Both the position numbers and the translations under genes were made by a program. A DNA stretch of 64,000 bases. Source: Pseudocercospora fijiensis CIRAD86. Taxonomy: Eukaryota; Ascomycota; Dothideomycetes; Mycosphaerellales; Mycosphaerellaceae. Below, in pieces: positions 1-10,030 of the stretch (the first letter of the stretch is position 1; the number at the start of each line of letters is the position of its first letter). The DNA is taken from the NCBI RefSeq assembly GCF_000340215.1, contig NW_006921532.1, positions 1,037,180 to 1,101,179 of the forward strand, read 5' to 3'. The notes under the pieces were generated by a model. That model did not search any database, was not told the origin of the DNA, and saw only the letters and a list, made by a program, of their open reading frames with translations.

Positions 1-1650
1 ATCACTGCGAGCTTGTTAGCGTCGCCATCGCGAACACGACAATCAGCCTTATCGCGACTCACTTCACCGTATCGCACGAACCACCATTGATACCGCAAAA
101 CGATATCTCCGGCTCCGGCTCGATAGTGCCCGAAACCTTCACCTTGAGCCCAGCGATGTCATTCCAAGATTTTACATTCTTCGGCCCTACAATTCCGTTC
201 GAATCGACGTGGAAGACGAACTTGCTCGTATCATTGCCGAATGGGTAGGTGAGGTCCAGCCGCTTCTCACTAACCTGCAGAACAAGTGTCAGTGGAAAAG
301 TGGCACGACCAACAGCCTTGTGACTCTTACCTCAGCCTGCAAAGACTGCGTTTCCGGCCAAAGCGTCACAAATCCAACCCTGGAAGATCCGTCGTCCCGA
401 AGCCATTGTACTACAACTGGGTTGAACTGGCCTGGGTTGATGGACGGGCCGCCGACTGCCTTTTCCGAGAAGCTCTGGGCGCCAATGGTCAGCTTAGACG
501 ACATGAAGGTCGAATAGTTCCTGGGCACATGATCAAAAGCCGGCGAAAAGGCTGTGCGGTGAACAAGACGAGAATCTCCGAACGAGGTGAGCGCACTTAG
601 AGCCTTCTCAGTGACAAAGGTCTTGTGATAGTCGGCCATGATGGCTATCAGCGGGCCGATCTCGAAGTCATCGACATGTCCCACCGCCGTCGGCTTTGGA
701 TACAGAGGTGACTGCTCAAAGCCAACAAAGCTCCAGATCCACAGTGACATGATGGCCAGGTAGCGGTTCAGATCAAACCCGTAGCTTCTGTCCCACGGCC
801 CAGCAATATTCTTCATGTTGGCGTTGTACACCTCGCCGACAAAGTCCCAAGTCTCGCGAATCATACGGGGCGCATTGGATCCAAGGACCGAATCCGCCGG
901 CAGATACTTCGCCCAGAGCGTCAACGCGAACAAGGACACACCAAAATACGTTGGACTGTTGAACTCAGCCAACGTGTCGTTCTGCTTGAAAAGATCAACA
1001 ATCTCCTGACCCCAAGTCTCTCCTTCAGCTGTAATATTAGCATCTCCAACCTTCCTTCCCACCCACCCGGACACAGCCGCTTTCATGATCGCAGCATTAC
1101 TGTACGCCGGCGTAAGATTCTCATCATCAGACCCATAAACTCGATAAGTATCCCCAATCGCATTCAAATGCAAACTCTCCACCATCCTCTCCTTGAGATC
1201 TTGAGGCAAAAGATGCCCAAATTCCTCATAACACACAATCATCGCAGTCCCAATGAAACCCCTCCAATTCGGATCCCAAGAATTATATATCGACGCTGGA
1301 TACGCCTCCGTTCCCGGATCCGGTTGTTCGGGATATGTTTGGTAATCTCCATACCATTGCTCACTGGCGTTAAAAAATTGGCCCGAGATGATGTTGTTTA
1401 GAATTCTTCTTGCGTGTTCGCAATCATCGTTCTCATTCCGTGCGAGGAGGCCTGCTGCGTACCAGGACGAGGAGCGGGTTTCGTGCTGCAAGGCGTAGTA
1501 GATGTTGTAGAGGTAACCCGCGTCGGCGTCGTAGAGGTTGTCCATGAAGGTTAGGGATTGGGTGAGGAGGGAGGTGGCATGGTCGCTGTATGCGTATGTG
1601 TATGTGCAGGTAAGGAGGGGAACTATGGGAAGGTACTGTATAGATTTCAT
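1..1650 (-). CDS. secreted protein of unknown function, 3' end outside window
   Basis: The chosen start (1650) gives a hydrophobic N-terminal signal peptide (MKSIQYLPIVPLLTCTYTYA); an in-frame ATG at 1806 would put an unlikely basic leader before it. A TATA-like run lies about 75 bp upstream (1722-1731). Two introns restore the frame: 275-330 (GTAAGA...CTGCAG) and 5-62 (GTGAGT...GCTAAC...GCAG), so the apparent stops near 289 and 60 are intronic and the gene continues past base 1. The protein is rich in Trp and Tyr, has several N-glycosylation sequons, and contains a segment NSWDPNWRGFIGTAM that looks well conserved. The first ~430 residues look helical, as in alpha/alpha-toroid glycan-active enzymes, and the last ~80 look beta-rich. 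That resemblance is only an impression; no catalytic residues are assigned and the family is not recognised. Confidence 0.75.
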
Positions 1651-2494
1651 CTTTGTCTTTTCTGCGAGAAGGAGGAAGTTGTCTTGTTGTTTTGTTCGTT
1701 CGTTTACAGCAGGATCGCTATATGTATATATAGTTTTTTTTTCTACTTGATTAGTGTACTTTCTTGATATTAAAGCTCTGCAGGTGGATACCGCATATTG
1801 CATCATATCGGCGGACTTTTAATTCTTGCTAGCCGAAGAGGAGGTGGAGGTGGAGGTGGAGGTGTCATGAGGAGGACTGGAGTTGCATTTCCGCCGTGGA
1901 GTCTCTCCGGTTCGAAAGAAAGGTGGAGAATTGAAGGATTGACGTTACTACTGTACGAACTTCGAAGAGAGATTAAGTACATGTACCGTAAAGGCAGGCG
2001 AGACTTGAGTGGAAGAACAGTCGGAATTTGGTGCTTGCCCTGCCTGCCTGCTTTGCCGTTCTCTCCTCTCTCATGGTTATTAGGTATTCGGGCTAATACT
2101 TCTTTTTTGATTTCTTTCAATTAGAGGACTGGCAGGGCAGGATTTGTATGGGCGCGTTCTTCCACTCAGCTCGTAAGTTAAACCCTAAGACAACCCCTTC
2201 GCATCCAGGTCGTCGCAAGCTTAGTTCTATGCCTCTTTCCTTCGCTCCGGCTCCGCTCGGATAAAAATCATTTGGATTCGATCGCTTTTGAAAATCAAGA
2301 CAACCAAAAATTTCAGTTAGGACTAACTACACGACGTTCTAGAAAAAAAAAATCATCCTATGCTTCTTTCTACTCTGCTTCTTACCGCTCCTACACTTCT
2401 CTCCTCCGATAGTTCTAGCGCAGAGCAAGTCGACAAATTCCAATAATCATGCATTCCCGAAACTCCTAGACTCCCACTCCCCCCATTTCTTCCT
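1651..2494. other. intergenic region with GGAGGT microsatellite
   Basis: This is the promoter side of the secreted-protein gene at its left and the 3' side of the cysteine-rich gene at its right. It contains a short GGAGGT tandem run at about 1839-1864 and T- and A-rich tracts. Small open frames here have no recognisable features. Confidence 0.6.
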
Positions 2495-3018
2495 CTAACA
2501 AGTCCCTTGCGCCTGTGCAGGAGGACTCAGACCATGGTCGCTCCCAGGATGTCGAGTGATTGATGCGCAAGTCGTAACATCCGTAGCACAATCGCCTCTG
2601 GAGTGAATGTCCCCGTTCTTTTTCTGGTTCCAGAAGCACTCGCCTACCCCTCTGTCCCAGACACAGCAAATGCCTTGAAGAAGAAGAAGTGTTAGCGATG
2701 GGCGCAAAAAAAGAACTATGTAATGTGAATGTGAAACACTCACTTTGATACGTTGTAGTGTGACTACCGGTGCCTATAGTATATGGCGTGGTCAGATATT
2801 CCGCGCCCCACATACACTCGTTGCCGTCTGGTTCCATTTTTTGTTAGAAATGTTTTTTAACAAAACATTTTGGGTCATGTTACGTTACCTGCTTCCCAGA
2901 ATCGAGCTATGCCATCCGGAACTACTTTGCAACCTCTGGTTGCAATTTGGTATTCGACTGCGCCGAATACCAAGGCTGGAAGTAAAGTAGCAGTCAAGAG
3001 GAACTTGGTGTTTGCCAT
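2495..3018 (-). CDS. small cysteine-rich secreted protein (effector-like), 3 exons
   Basis: Three exons, 3018-2889, 2827-2744 and 2673-2495, join in frame to 130 residues. Introns are 2828-2888 (GTAACG...AACCAG) and 2674-2743 (GTGAGT...CTAACAC...TTCAAG). The N terminus (MANTKFLLTATLLPALVFGA) is a textbook signal peptide with likely cleavage after residue 20. The mature chain has eight cysteines, including a CC pair at the start of exon 3 (ICCVWDRG), and would be exported and disulfide-bonded. A TATA-like run lies about 105 bp upstream. Small size, an even cysteine number and no known domain fit a fungal secreted effector or surface protein; this is inference. It sits back to back with another cysteine-rich secreted gene starting at 4291. 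Confidence 0.72.
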
Positions 3019-3361
3019 TGCTATAGGATGTTTTCGTAGTTTACGGCTGGAGAATGTGTTGGTGTGAGTTTCTTAGGCAGATCGCTGATTGTGCTGCTAG
3101 AAGGTAGTAGATAGAATCTGTATATATATTCATCCTCTGATTTTGTAGTCGAGGATTCTCGTTACCGAATAGCAAGGTTTGGTAGCGCAGGATATTTTGC
3201 GTGCAGAGCAAGGTATATTTACAAGCAGAATCCCGGTTGTTTGTTCTGCAGCCTTCCCGCAGACGTTATTATAATACAAGACGAAGTCGTATTCAATCCC
3301 AGTCCTACTCCCTTCCAACACCAACAATCTAAACCCCTTGTCGAAATTCCCCTTTCCTAAG

Positions 3362-3545
3362 TACACCTCGATTAAGCGAGATGGCGGACGGCGGTGATCC
3401 CTGAAAACGGGATCTAACTGGTCAAAGCTAGCGTACTGCCTAAAGGAATTATCCGTACCTTTAAGAAGTTCACGTCTAACGCTTTTAAGCTAGCTGCCGT
3501 TTACGGGGATTACCCCCGTCCGCCATCTCGCTTAATCGGGGTGTA
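3362..3545. mobile_element. MITE with long terminal inverted repeats and TA target duplication
   Basis: The left end (from 3364, CACCTCGATTAAGCGAGATG) and the reverse complement of the right end (from 3543, CACCCCGATTAAGCGAGATG) match over about 38 bases with only a few mismatches. The unit is 180 bp and is flanked on both sides by TA (3362-3363 and 3544-3545), the duplication made by Tc1/mariner/pogo-type transposases. It has no coding capacity, so it would depend on a transposase in trans. Unlike the transposons at the right of the window it is not heavily mutated, as expected for a short repeat that may escape RIP. Confidence 0.85.
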
Positions 3546-4252
3546 CAAGATTTTACTACCTCCTTTAACTTTTTAAGCTGCTTCGTAATTTCCGCCTAGT
3601 ACAACTACCCTCGGTACACATTTCAAGGTTGTGCACGTGCATTCTACACATATACTTATGCCTTAGGCAAGCGGCCTTACTACGCAAGGGGTTTGTAAAT
3701 AGACCAATTACCGTATGCTGGCCAGTAGGGATCCAACAGGAGACAGAGGTTTTGGCATTGGAATAATTGCGAGGTGTGTTGATGGGTTGAAACCTTCGTA
3801 GTCCATATTGCTACTGTGGTGTGCAACTGCAATGTTGTACCTGTTACGAATACTAGGAAAAAATCCCTTCCAACCTCTAACATTTCTAATCTACATATTA
3901 ATACCCTACAACGGATGTCGCTTGCCGTTGGGTTGGTTGAGCCCTGCGACTACTACTATTATTGGATACAACAACAGAAGGAACCTATGCCCACATTATT
4001 GGGTCATCCCGAGTCGTAGTTCTAAATAAGCCAACGACTGCAGGGTTAGGAACAGCCTATACAGTCTGATCTCGATTCCACAGGCCGCAGGTGTCCACTT
4101 TCACTCCGACACCGTACCTCAAGACGTACTGTCGCGCTGCAATCGAGAGTGCTTACGATCGCGATATTTTCCAAATTCCATCGTTGTCATCATACAGCAT
4201 TCTTGATATCTATTATATAGGCCAGCCCAACCCTTGCAGTCGTCAAAAAAAC

Positions 4253-4288
4253 CAACAACACACAACACACAACACACAACACACAACA
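4253..4288. repeat. ACAACAC tandem repeat in 5' UTR
   Basis: A run of about five 7-base units (AACACAC) ends two bases before the ATG at 4291, so it lies in the 5' leader of the cysteine-rich secreted-protein gene. Confidence 0.8.
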
Positions 4289-4290
4289 AT

Positions 4291-4633
4291 ATGCGGTCTA
4301 CACTACTTAGCTTGACCACCATCATCGCTCACGTTTCGGCAACGTTGACTGGAGAGGCATGTACATGCGCTGGCATCAAGAAATGCCAGAATCAGAAAGC
4401 TTGGGGATGTGTACAGATCGATGGTCCCCTCGAAGGTCCCAACTGCGTGGATCAGACTACCGTCTGCGAAGGCTCGTGCCCTCTCGTATCATTTGCGTAT
4501 CAGAAGCATAAGTGAGTAAGCGTAGTTTTCGAGTTGTCGATTACATTTTCTAAAAAACTTGTGATATCATAGCTCCGACGACAAGCAATGTATTTGCACC
4601 AAGAGCAATGCCGCCGACACGACAAACTGCTGA
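4291..4633 (+). CDS. small cysteine-rich secreted protein (effector-like), 2 exons
   Basis: Exon 1 runs 4291-4511 and exon 2 4573-4633; the intron (4512-4572, GTGAGT...ATCATAG) restores the frame and the product is 93 residues. The in-frame Met further upstream is ignored because the ATG at 4291 gives a clean signal peptide (MRSTLLSLTTIIAHVSA). The mature protein carries ten cysteines, seven in exon 1 (ACTCAG, KKC, WGC, PNC, TVC, GSC) and three in exon 2, enough for five disulfides. No known domain is recognised. Size and composition fit a secreted effector or antimicrobial-type protein, but that is inference only. Confidence 0.75.
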
Positions 4634-5204
4634 GTTGGTTTCAAGTAGGATGCCGAAGTGCATATGTGTGTGGATGCGAAGTGTCGTTTCATTCAAGGAG
4701 AATTTGGAAGATCTATGGGTTGAAGTGAAATGCATGGATGTAGGAGATGCCGGTTGTAGAGCACATGTATGATATATCCCAGTTTTGATTGCCTGCATAC
4801 ATGTAGGTAGTCCGTGAGAGGCCGATATTCAGCCATCGTTCCGACACTTGTCTGAGCAATTGAAAAATCATTTCATTGCCAACTCCGACTAGCTTTCTGA
4901 ATCATGAAAAGCAGACGCTCTCAACAGCAAGATATCCGTCCCTCCTTGAATGGTCGTAACTGGGCAATCACAGCTGTCCGAAATCAAGATGTCCAGCTGT
5001 AACAGCCTATTCAAACATTCGTGAAGTTTTGCAGCTGTTCCATTAGGCAGACCTTTATCCCAAAATGCTGGTGACTCGGCTTCTTCCATTCCTGGAGCGA
5101 GTTTACTCTCGACGGTCTGGGCCCCATGGAACAAGTTCTCCTTCATCGCTTGCTGATCAGAATAGCTGTCGTCGTCGAATTACTCCATGAAGATGCCACC
5201 CACT
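4634..5204. other. convergent intergenic region
   Basis: This holds the 3' ends of the cysteine-rich gene (+) and the DUF7029-like gene (-). An 85-codon frame on the minus strand (4889-5146) has no signal peptide, domain or splice support. Nothing else is seen. Confidence 0.5.
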
Positions 5205-7190
5205 TTATGGAATATGGAAAAAATGTTTGAATCCATGCTCGATTTTGTGGCCGATGTCTTTGACCTCGTCCGTGGCCTTTGAAGCCACGCTCTCTGCACC
5301 CTTTGTAAGAGTCGCCACAGCCTTGCTCCCCTCGGCAGAAATCGTAGATCCAACATCCTTCAACTCGCTCGTAACAGTCTTAAAGCCATCAGTCACATGA
5401 GAAGCAAGTCCAGTCTGAAAAACAGAAGCCACAAGTTTCGCCTTCTCGAGAGCAAGCTGCTCCAAACCGTTTTCTGCAGGAATATAGTGGTTCCTTTCTT
5501 GCGTCGGACGAACCAGAGGAACAGTCGTAGTGGCAGCGGCGGAGATGCACGTGTCCACAAGATCGTAGCTGGTACTCGCCAAAGTCTCCGTCTTCGAAGC
5601 TTTCCATACGAGAAAATTCGCGGTCTGAGCGGCATTGACTTCTTGCACCAAGCCGAGATCCACTTTCGCGCCTCTTTCCCAGTCCGGGTTGTCGCATACA
5701 GGTTTGGTGTCTTCGGCAGTGACGTTGAAATCCAGGGTCGCGGCAGAAAATTGGAAACCAACCGAGACGCCTTGACCGAGGACGTTGCCATCCAGTGACA
5801 AGCCAAGCTTAGGACCTATATTGCCTTCGATGGAAAGGTCTTTGGAGATCGCAGGCGTCAAAGGCTTGAATGAAGGTTTCCAGCCATCGATCTTTGCTTC
5901 GAAACCTTTGCTTGTGCTCAGACCTACTGAGAACTCCGAGGGATCCGGGACGCTGAGATTGTAGCCCATGGACAAGACCGATTGCCCTTCAGGTTTTGAA
6001 GCAAGTGATGCAGAGAGAAGGGCTTTGACAGTTGGACCAAAGTCCATGATGCCCTTGATGTAGATGCCGCAAAGAGGCGGCACGAAGCCCCAGATAACTT
6101 GGTCTTTCATTGTCTTGTCCAGTAATTTTTGATAGATGTAGAGGTTGGCATTAATCGTGGCTCCAACACCCTTCGCCGTGATACTTGCTTTCCCTTCGAT
6201 GCCATTGATACTCCCGTGAATGTCGATATCGAAGTCGATGGCACCATATGTGAGACAAGGATTGCACTCAATGGCACCTACCGGTCCATCATCCTTGATT
6301 ACAGCCTGGAATTCCTTCGGAAGCTCGACACCTAGCCCGGAGAAGTTGTGGTTAAGATCAATGGATGCATCCAGCAATTTGCCTCTCTTGTTATAGAGAT
6401 TATTTGGGTCACGACGCACGCTGCCGGTAGCTTGGTCTTGACGAGTAAGCGAGAGATGGAAGCTCTTTCCGAATGCTTCCTTGAATGACTTTGGACTTGC
6501 TTTCAGTGTAACGTGGTTTCTGGAGTCGTCAAAGTTGGCTTTCGTGACCAGCCAGGGCTGTCTTGAGGTCTGATCACCGTCTGGGGAATTGTACTGTTCA
6601 GTCTCGGTAACGAGCCAGATATTGTGTCTGACCTTCTGGTTGACCCAACTCCACTCTGTCTTAATACTCTGGAATCTTGCTTCGTCCTTGAACGTGATGA
6701 CGACTGAGTCTTTGGAGCACGATGCCTCATGTATCTCTTGATGAAAGCGCTCCGTGCCTATGGATTCATTCCTACGTTAGCGTCCATTCAAAGTCAGAAG
6801 TGGGTATAGCAACTGACCCAAGAACATGATATTATCATCTTCACCACTAACACTAACATTTACAAAATGCATGCCGTTGTTCGACTGGAAGCCAGGTGGC
6901 GTGTAGTACATGTTCAGTCCACGTTGCAGAGTGCTGCCTCCAGGCCGCACTTGTCTAGTTGTCAGGTTGCTGCGAGATACATTGCCACTGCCGAGGCCAT
7001 GGCCTTCGAAAAGTAGGTAGGAAGCGGCCTCGTAGATCTTGCGCTCTGCTTCAACCTCCTGCAAAGCTGATTGCGAAGCCGTATCGTCTTTGCGTGGCCG
7101 GACCAACGCTGCTGCGTGTGAATGACCTGCTTCTGCTGTGGCGGCCACCAAAATCATACCGGCGGCAAGGAGCCGCTTGCTGAAGAGCAT
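5205..7190 (-). CDS. secreted protein resembling DUF7029/DUF7223 family
   Basis: Exon 1 (7190-6818) and exon 2 (6757-5205), joined by removing 6758-6817 (GTCAGT...CCATAG), give 641 residues. The start gives a signal peptide (MLFSKRLLAAGMILVAATAEA). Residues ~110-240 (containing FHQEIHEASCSKDSVVITF and a following EWSWVNQKVRHNIW segment) resemble the N-terminal DUF7029 domain of fungal extracellular proteins, and the following ~250 residues (FSGLGVELP, IECNPCLTYGAIDFDIDI) resemble DUF7223, a beta-rich domain. The last ~80 residues are a Lys/Glu/Ala-rich helix-like tail. Function in this family is unknown; an extracellular or wall-associated role is inferred. Domain names are from memory of the families, not from a search. 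Confidence 0.8.
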
Positions 7191-7521
7191 TGTGTGTAGC
7201 TGCCAGATGCAAGACGTACTCGTCGCTCGTTCTGTGAAAGGTGCAATCCACTGTTTTCAAGCACATTGGTCTTCGAGGGACCTGGTGCAGATACCAACGT
7301 GAAAGGGAGCCCGTGACCGTATCGCGAGGGCATTGACGTGGCAATCCGGATGATTCGTGATCAATTCGTGTTCGTGGACCATGCGCATGATCGTTGATAG
7401 CAGTCTCGTCGCTTTTAGAAGTACATCAAGTAACCTAAGGAAAACGCCGCCCTCGTACACTGCCTTGACTCATGGAGACAGCTCATCCTTCTGATCGACA
7501 ACTGATCCCTTTGACGGCCCT
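7191..7521. other. intergenic region
   Basis: This 331 bp stretch is the promoter of the DUF7029-like gene and the 3' flank of SUB2. Nothing specific is recognised. Confidence 0.5.
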
Positions 7522-9492
7522 TTACTCCCCGTCCTGCAGCTGAACGCCTCCTTCAGGGTACTCGTCTACCTTCTTCTCGAATCGCGCCTCAATCGCTTTG
7601 AGCACATCCGCGTCGCGGTCGGAGCTCACGAAGCTGATAGCAATACCCTTGGTACCGAAACGTCCGGCACGACCGACGCGATGAAGATATGTGTCCGCAG
7701 CCTGAGCAATGGATTCTTTGTAGGCGGAAGAATCCTTCTCTGGTGGAGCCTCCTTCGTGGTGGTGGAATCTGGCATGTCGTAATTGATGGCCAAGTTGAT
7801 TCGCTCAATGTCGATACCGCGACCAAAGACGTCTGTGCTGACACAGATGCGCTTGTCGTAATTCTTGAAGGCTTGATAGCGCTTGATTCTGTCAAATATG
7901 TCAGTTTCAAGTGCTTGATTGATTCTGCGATTACTACTTACCGGTCGTCTTGGGGCAAGTTGGAGTGAACAGTGATTGAGGGGAAGTTGCACTCAACGAG
8001 CAGTCGATTCAACTCGGTGGCACGGATGGTGTTCTTGACAAAGATGATGACCTGGTTGTACGAAAGTGTGTCCAGAAGGTCATTCAGGCGTCTGTTCTTC
8101 TCCTCCTCGGTGAGCTTCACATAGTACTGCTGAAGACCATGGAGTGTGAGCTTGGCTTCGTCGTCGACATAGATCTCGAGAGGATTCTGCATGAATTTCT
8201 TGCAGATTGGCTTGGTCTGAGCAGACAGGGTGGCTGAAAACATCATCACCTGCTTCTGGGTGGGCGTCGCGCGGAAGATTTCCTGCACATCACGGCGCAT
8301 GTCTAAAGAAGTCAGTACATGACCAAGATTGCTGCACCAAATTACACTTACCAATCTGATCAAGCATCTTGTCACATTCGTCAAGGACGAAACGCGAGAC
8401 ACTGCCAAGTCGCAGCTTCTTCTCGCGGACCAGAGCATTCAGACGACCTGGCGTGGCGACGACGATGTGCGGGTGGGTAGTCTTGTCGCGCAAGATCTTC
8501 TCGTTTTCCGTAATCGGAACACCACCGTAGAAGACCTCGGTCCTCACCTCAGGCATATACTTGCTGAAACGCTGGTATTCGTTCTTGATCTGGAAGGCCA
8601 GTTCACGAGTGTGGCACATGACCAGCACGCTGACTTCGCCGGCGACTGGCTCGATTTGTTGAAGTGTGGACAGCACGAAAACGGCCGTTTTTCCGAGACC
8701 GGACTTTGCCTGACAGAGAACATCGGTTCCGAGAATGGCCTGTGGGATGCAGACTTGCTGGACTGGAGTGATGTTAGAATATTCGTCCAATGGTTTGTGC
8801 GCGCGAAAAGACTTGTGTGAGCAGAGCGTCCATCCATCCATGATCCCAACCGACTGGCACTTCGCCGCCGCACATGACCTGCGCAATTTGGCATCCTCGA
8901 GCAATTTTCTACCATCTCAAGTGGGAACGGCCACAGTCTGCTGCCCACCTCTGCACCTTTGCAGTTGCGCCGCATATTGCCTCTGTATGCGTACTTCTAC
9001 GACTGAACAGTCCAGATCGCCTTTATCCGACACTCCAGCGCGTATTGCAACGCGATGTTTGTTATGCCTTGGCGCTCGCCGAGTGAAGGTGCTTTTGAGA
9101 GCACTCCACTCTTTGCTGGCGTTTACTCGCGCGCCCTTCTATGCTCTCGTTCTGATGGACTAGATGGATGGACGCTCCTCGATAGTGGCAATGGCCGGCA
9201 GGCTCAAAGCAGGATGTACTGAACTGTACGGAGATGACTAACCCTCTGATGGATGCTCGAAGCCGCAGTCCGTAATAGCCTTGAGAAGTTCCGGCTTCAG
9301 GAGGAAGTCACGGAAAGATGTACTGTGGATTCCGACGTAGCTGCCCTTGGTTTTGTCTGCGCCTCCAGAAACTGTGAGGTCACCTTTCTTCGCGTCGCCG
9401 TTGGCGGCTGCGGCACCGGTAGCACCAGCGGCGCCATCGGTCGGCTGGAGCTCCTCGTCGGAGTAGTCGATCAGATCTTCCTCGGCAGACAT
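7522..9492 (-). CDS. SUB2: DEAD-box ATP-dependent RNA helicase SUB2 (UAP56/DDX39 type)
   Basis: Four exons (9492-9243, 8762-8352, 8302-7942, 7888-7522) give 462 residues. Introns are 8763-9242 (480 bp), 8303-8351 and 7889-7941, all with GT...AG ends. Motifs in order: HPSE|VQQ Q-motif region, AKSGLGKTA (Walker A, Lys108), TPGRL, DECD at 211-214 (the signature of the UAP56 subgroup instead of DEAD), SAT, and HRVGRAGR. The protein is an ATPase of the spliceosome and the TREX mRNA-export complex in the nucleus. About 20 extra residues (381-403, Lys/Glu/Ser-rich) sit between NYDMP and ADTYLHR compared with yeast Sub2, accounting for the greater length (yeast is about 446). The long first intron is unusual here; its 3' part keeps an open frame but carries no conserved helicase sequence. 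Confidence 0.95.
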
Positions 9493-10030
9493 GGTGAAGG
9501 GGGTGTTGTGTTAGCGGAAAGGTGGTGATTGTGAGAAAGGCTGCGGCGGCCTCGAGTCGGCGTGCGCGCGGCAGTAAGGACTCGGCGGAAGGTGACGATA
9601 GTCGGAAAAGTTCAAGTGAAGGAGTTATCACGCGCAGAAATGGAGTCTGCGCAGCTGACGATGGTGGTGGTGGTGGACTTGAAGTGGAAGTGCAGATGGA
9701 AGTCGCATCCAGAAACAACTTGTCGCGAAGGCGGGAGTAGGAGCCGCACCGGGCTAAGCCGCAAACGGAAAGCCAAGCATTGACCAACTGAGGCGGCGCA
9801 CGCCGCACAGCCATCCCTTCCATCAGAGACTCTGAATAATGCAGTTGTGACTACAGGCCATAGTTGAACACTTGGATCAGTGGTATTTGGTCATATTACA
9901 TTAGTTTCCGATGGTCTCATCCTGCCAAAATTCGATTACTGTCACGCCTTAAAACGCCTTCCACCCCGACGCCATTGCCTAATAATGCTCTCACTCAGAC
10001 CTCCCAATTATCCATCAATTCGTGCGCTGG
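9493..10030. other. intergenic region, SUB2 5' flank
   Basis: This 538 bp region is the 5' flank of SUB2 and the 3' flank of the next minus-strand gene. It is GC-rich near 9540-9700 (GGTGGT tracts). No other gene is supported. Confidence 0.5.

Larger units (their letters stand above)
3019..4290. other. shared divergent promoter region of two secreted-protein genes
   Basis: These 1.3 kb separate two divergent small secreted-protein genes. The region contains the inverted-repeat element at 3362-3545, a TATA-like box for the right-hand gene (TATTATATAG at 4211-4220) and an ACAACAC repeat just before the ATG. A short open frame around 3816-4019 contains a CNCNVVPVTN stretch but no start context or splice pattern that supports a gene. 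Confidence 0.55.

Noticed and set aside
3808..4029. Short plus-strand frames with a CNCNVVPVTN stretch, considered as a LysM-like or extra secreted gene
   Set aside because: Too short, no signal peptide, no usable splice sites.
4889..5146. 85-codon minus-strand frame downstream of the DUF7029-like gene
   Set aside because: No signal peptide, domain or promoter; it lies in a convergent 3' region.
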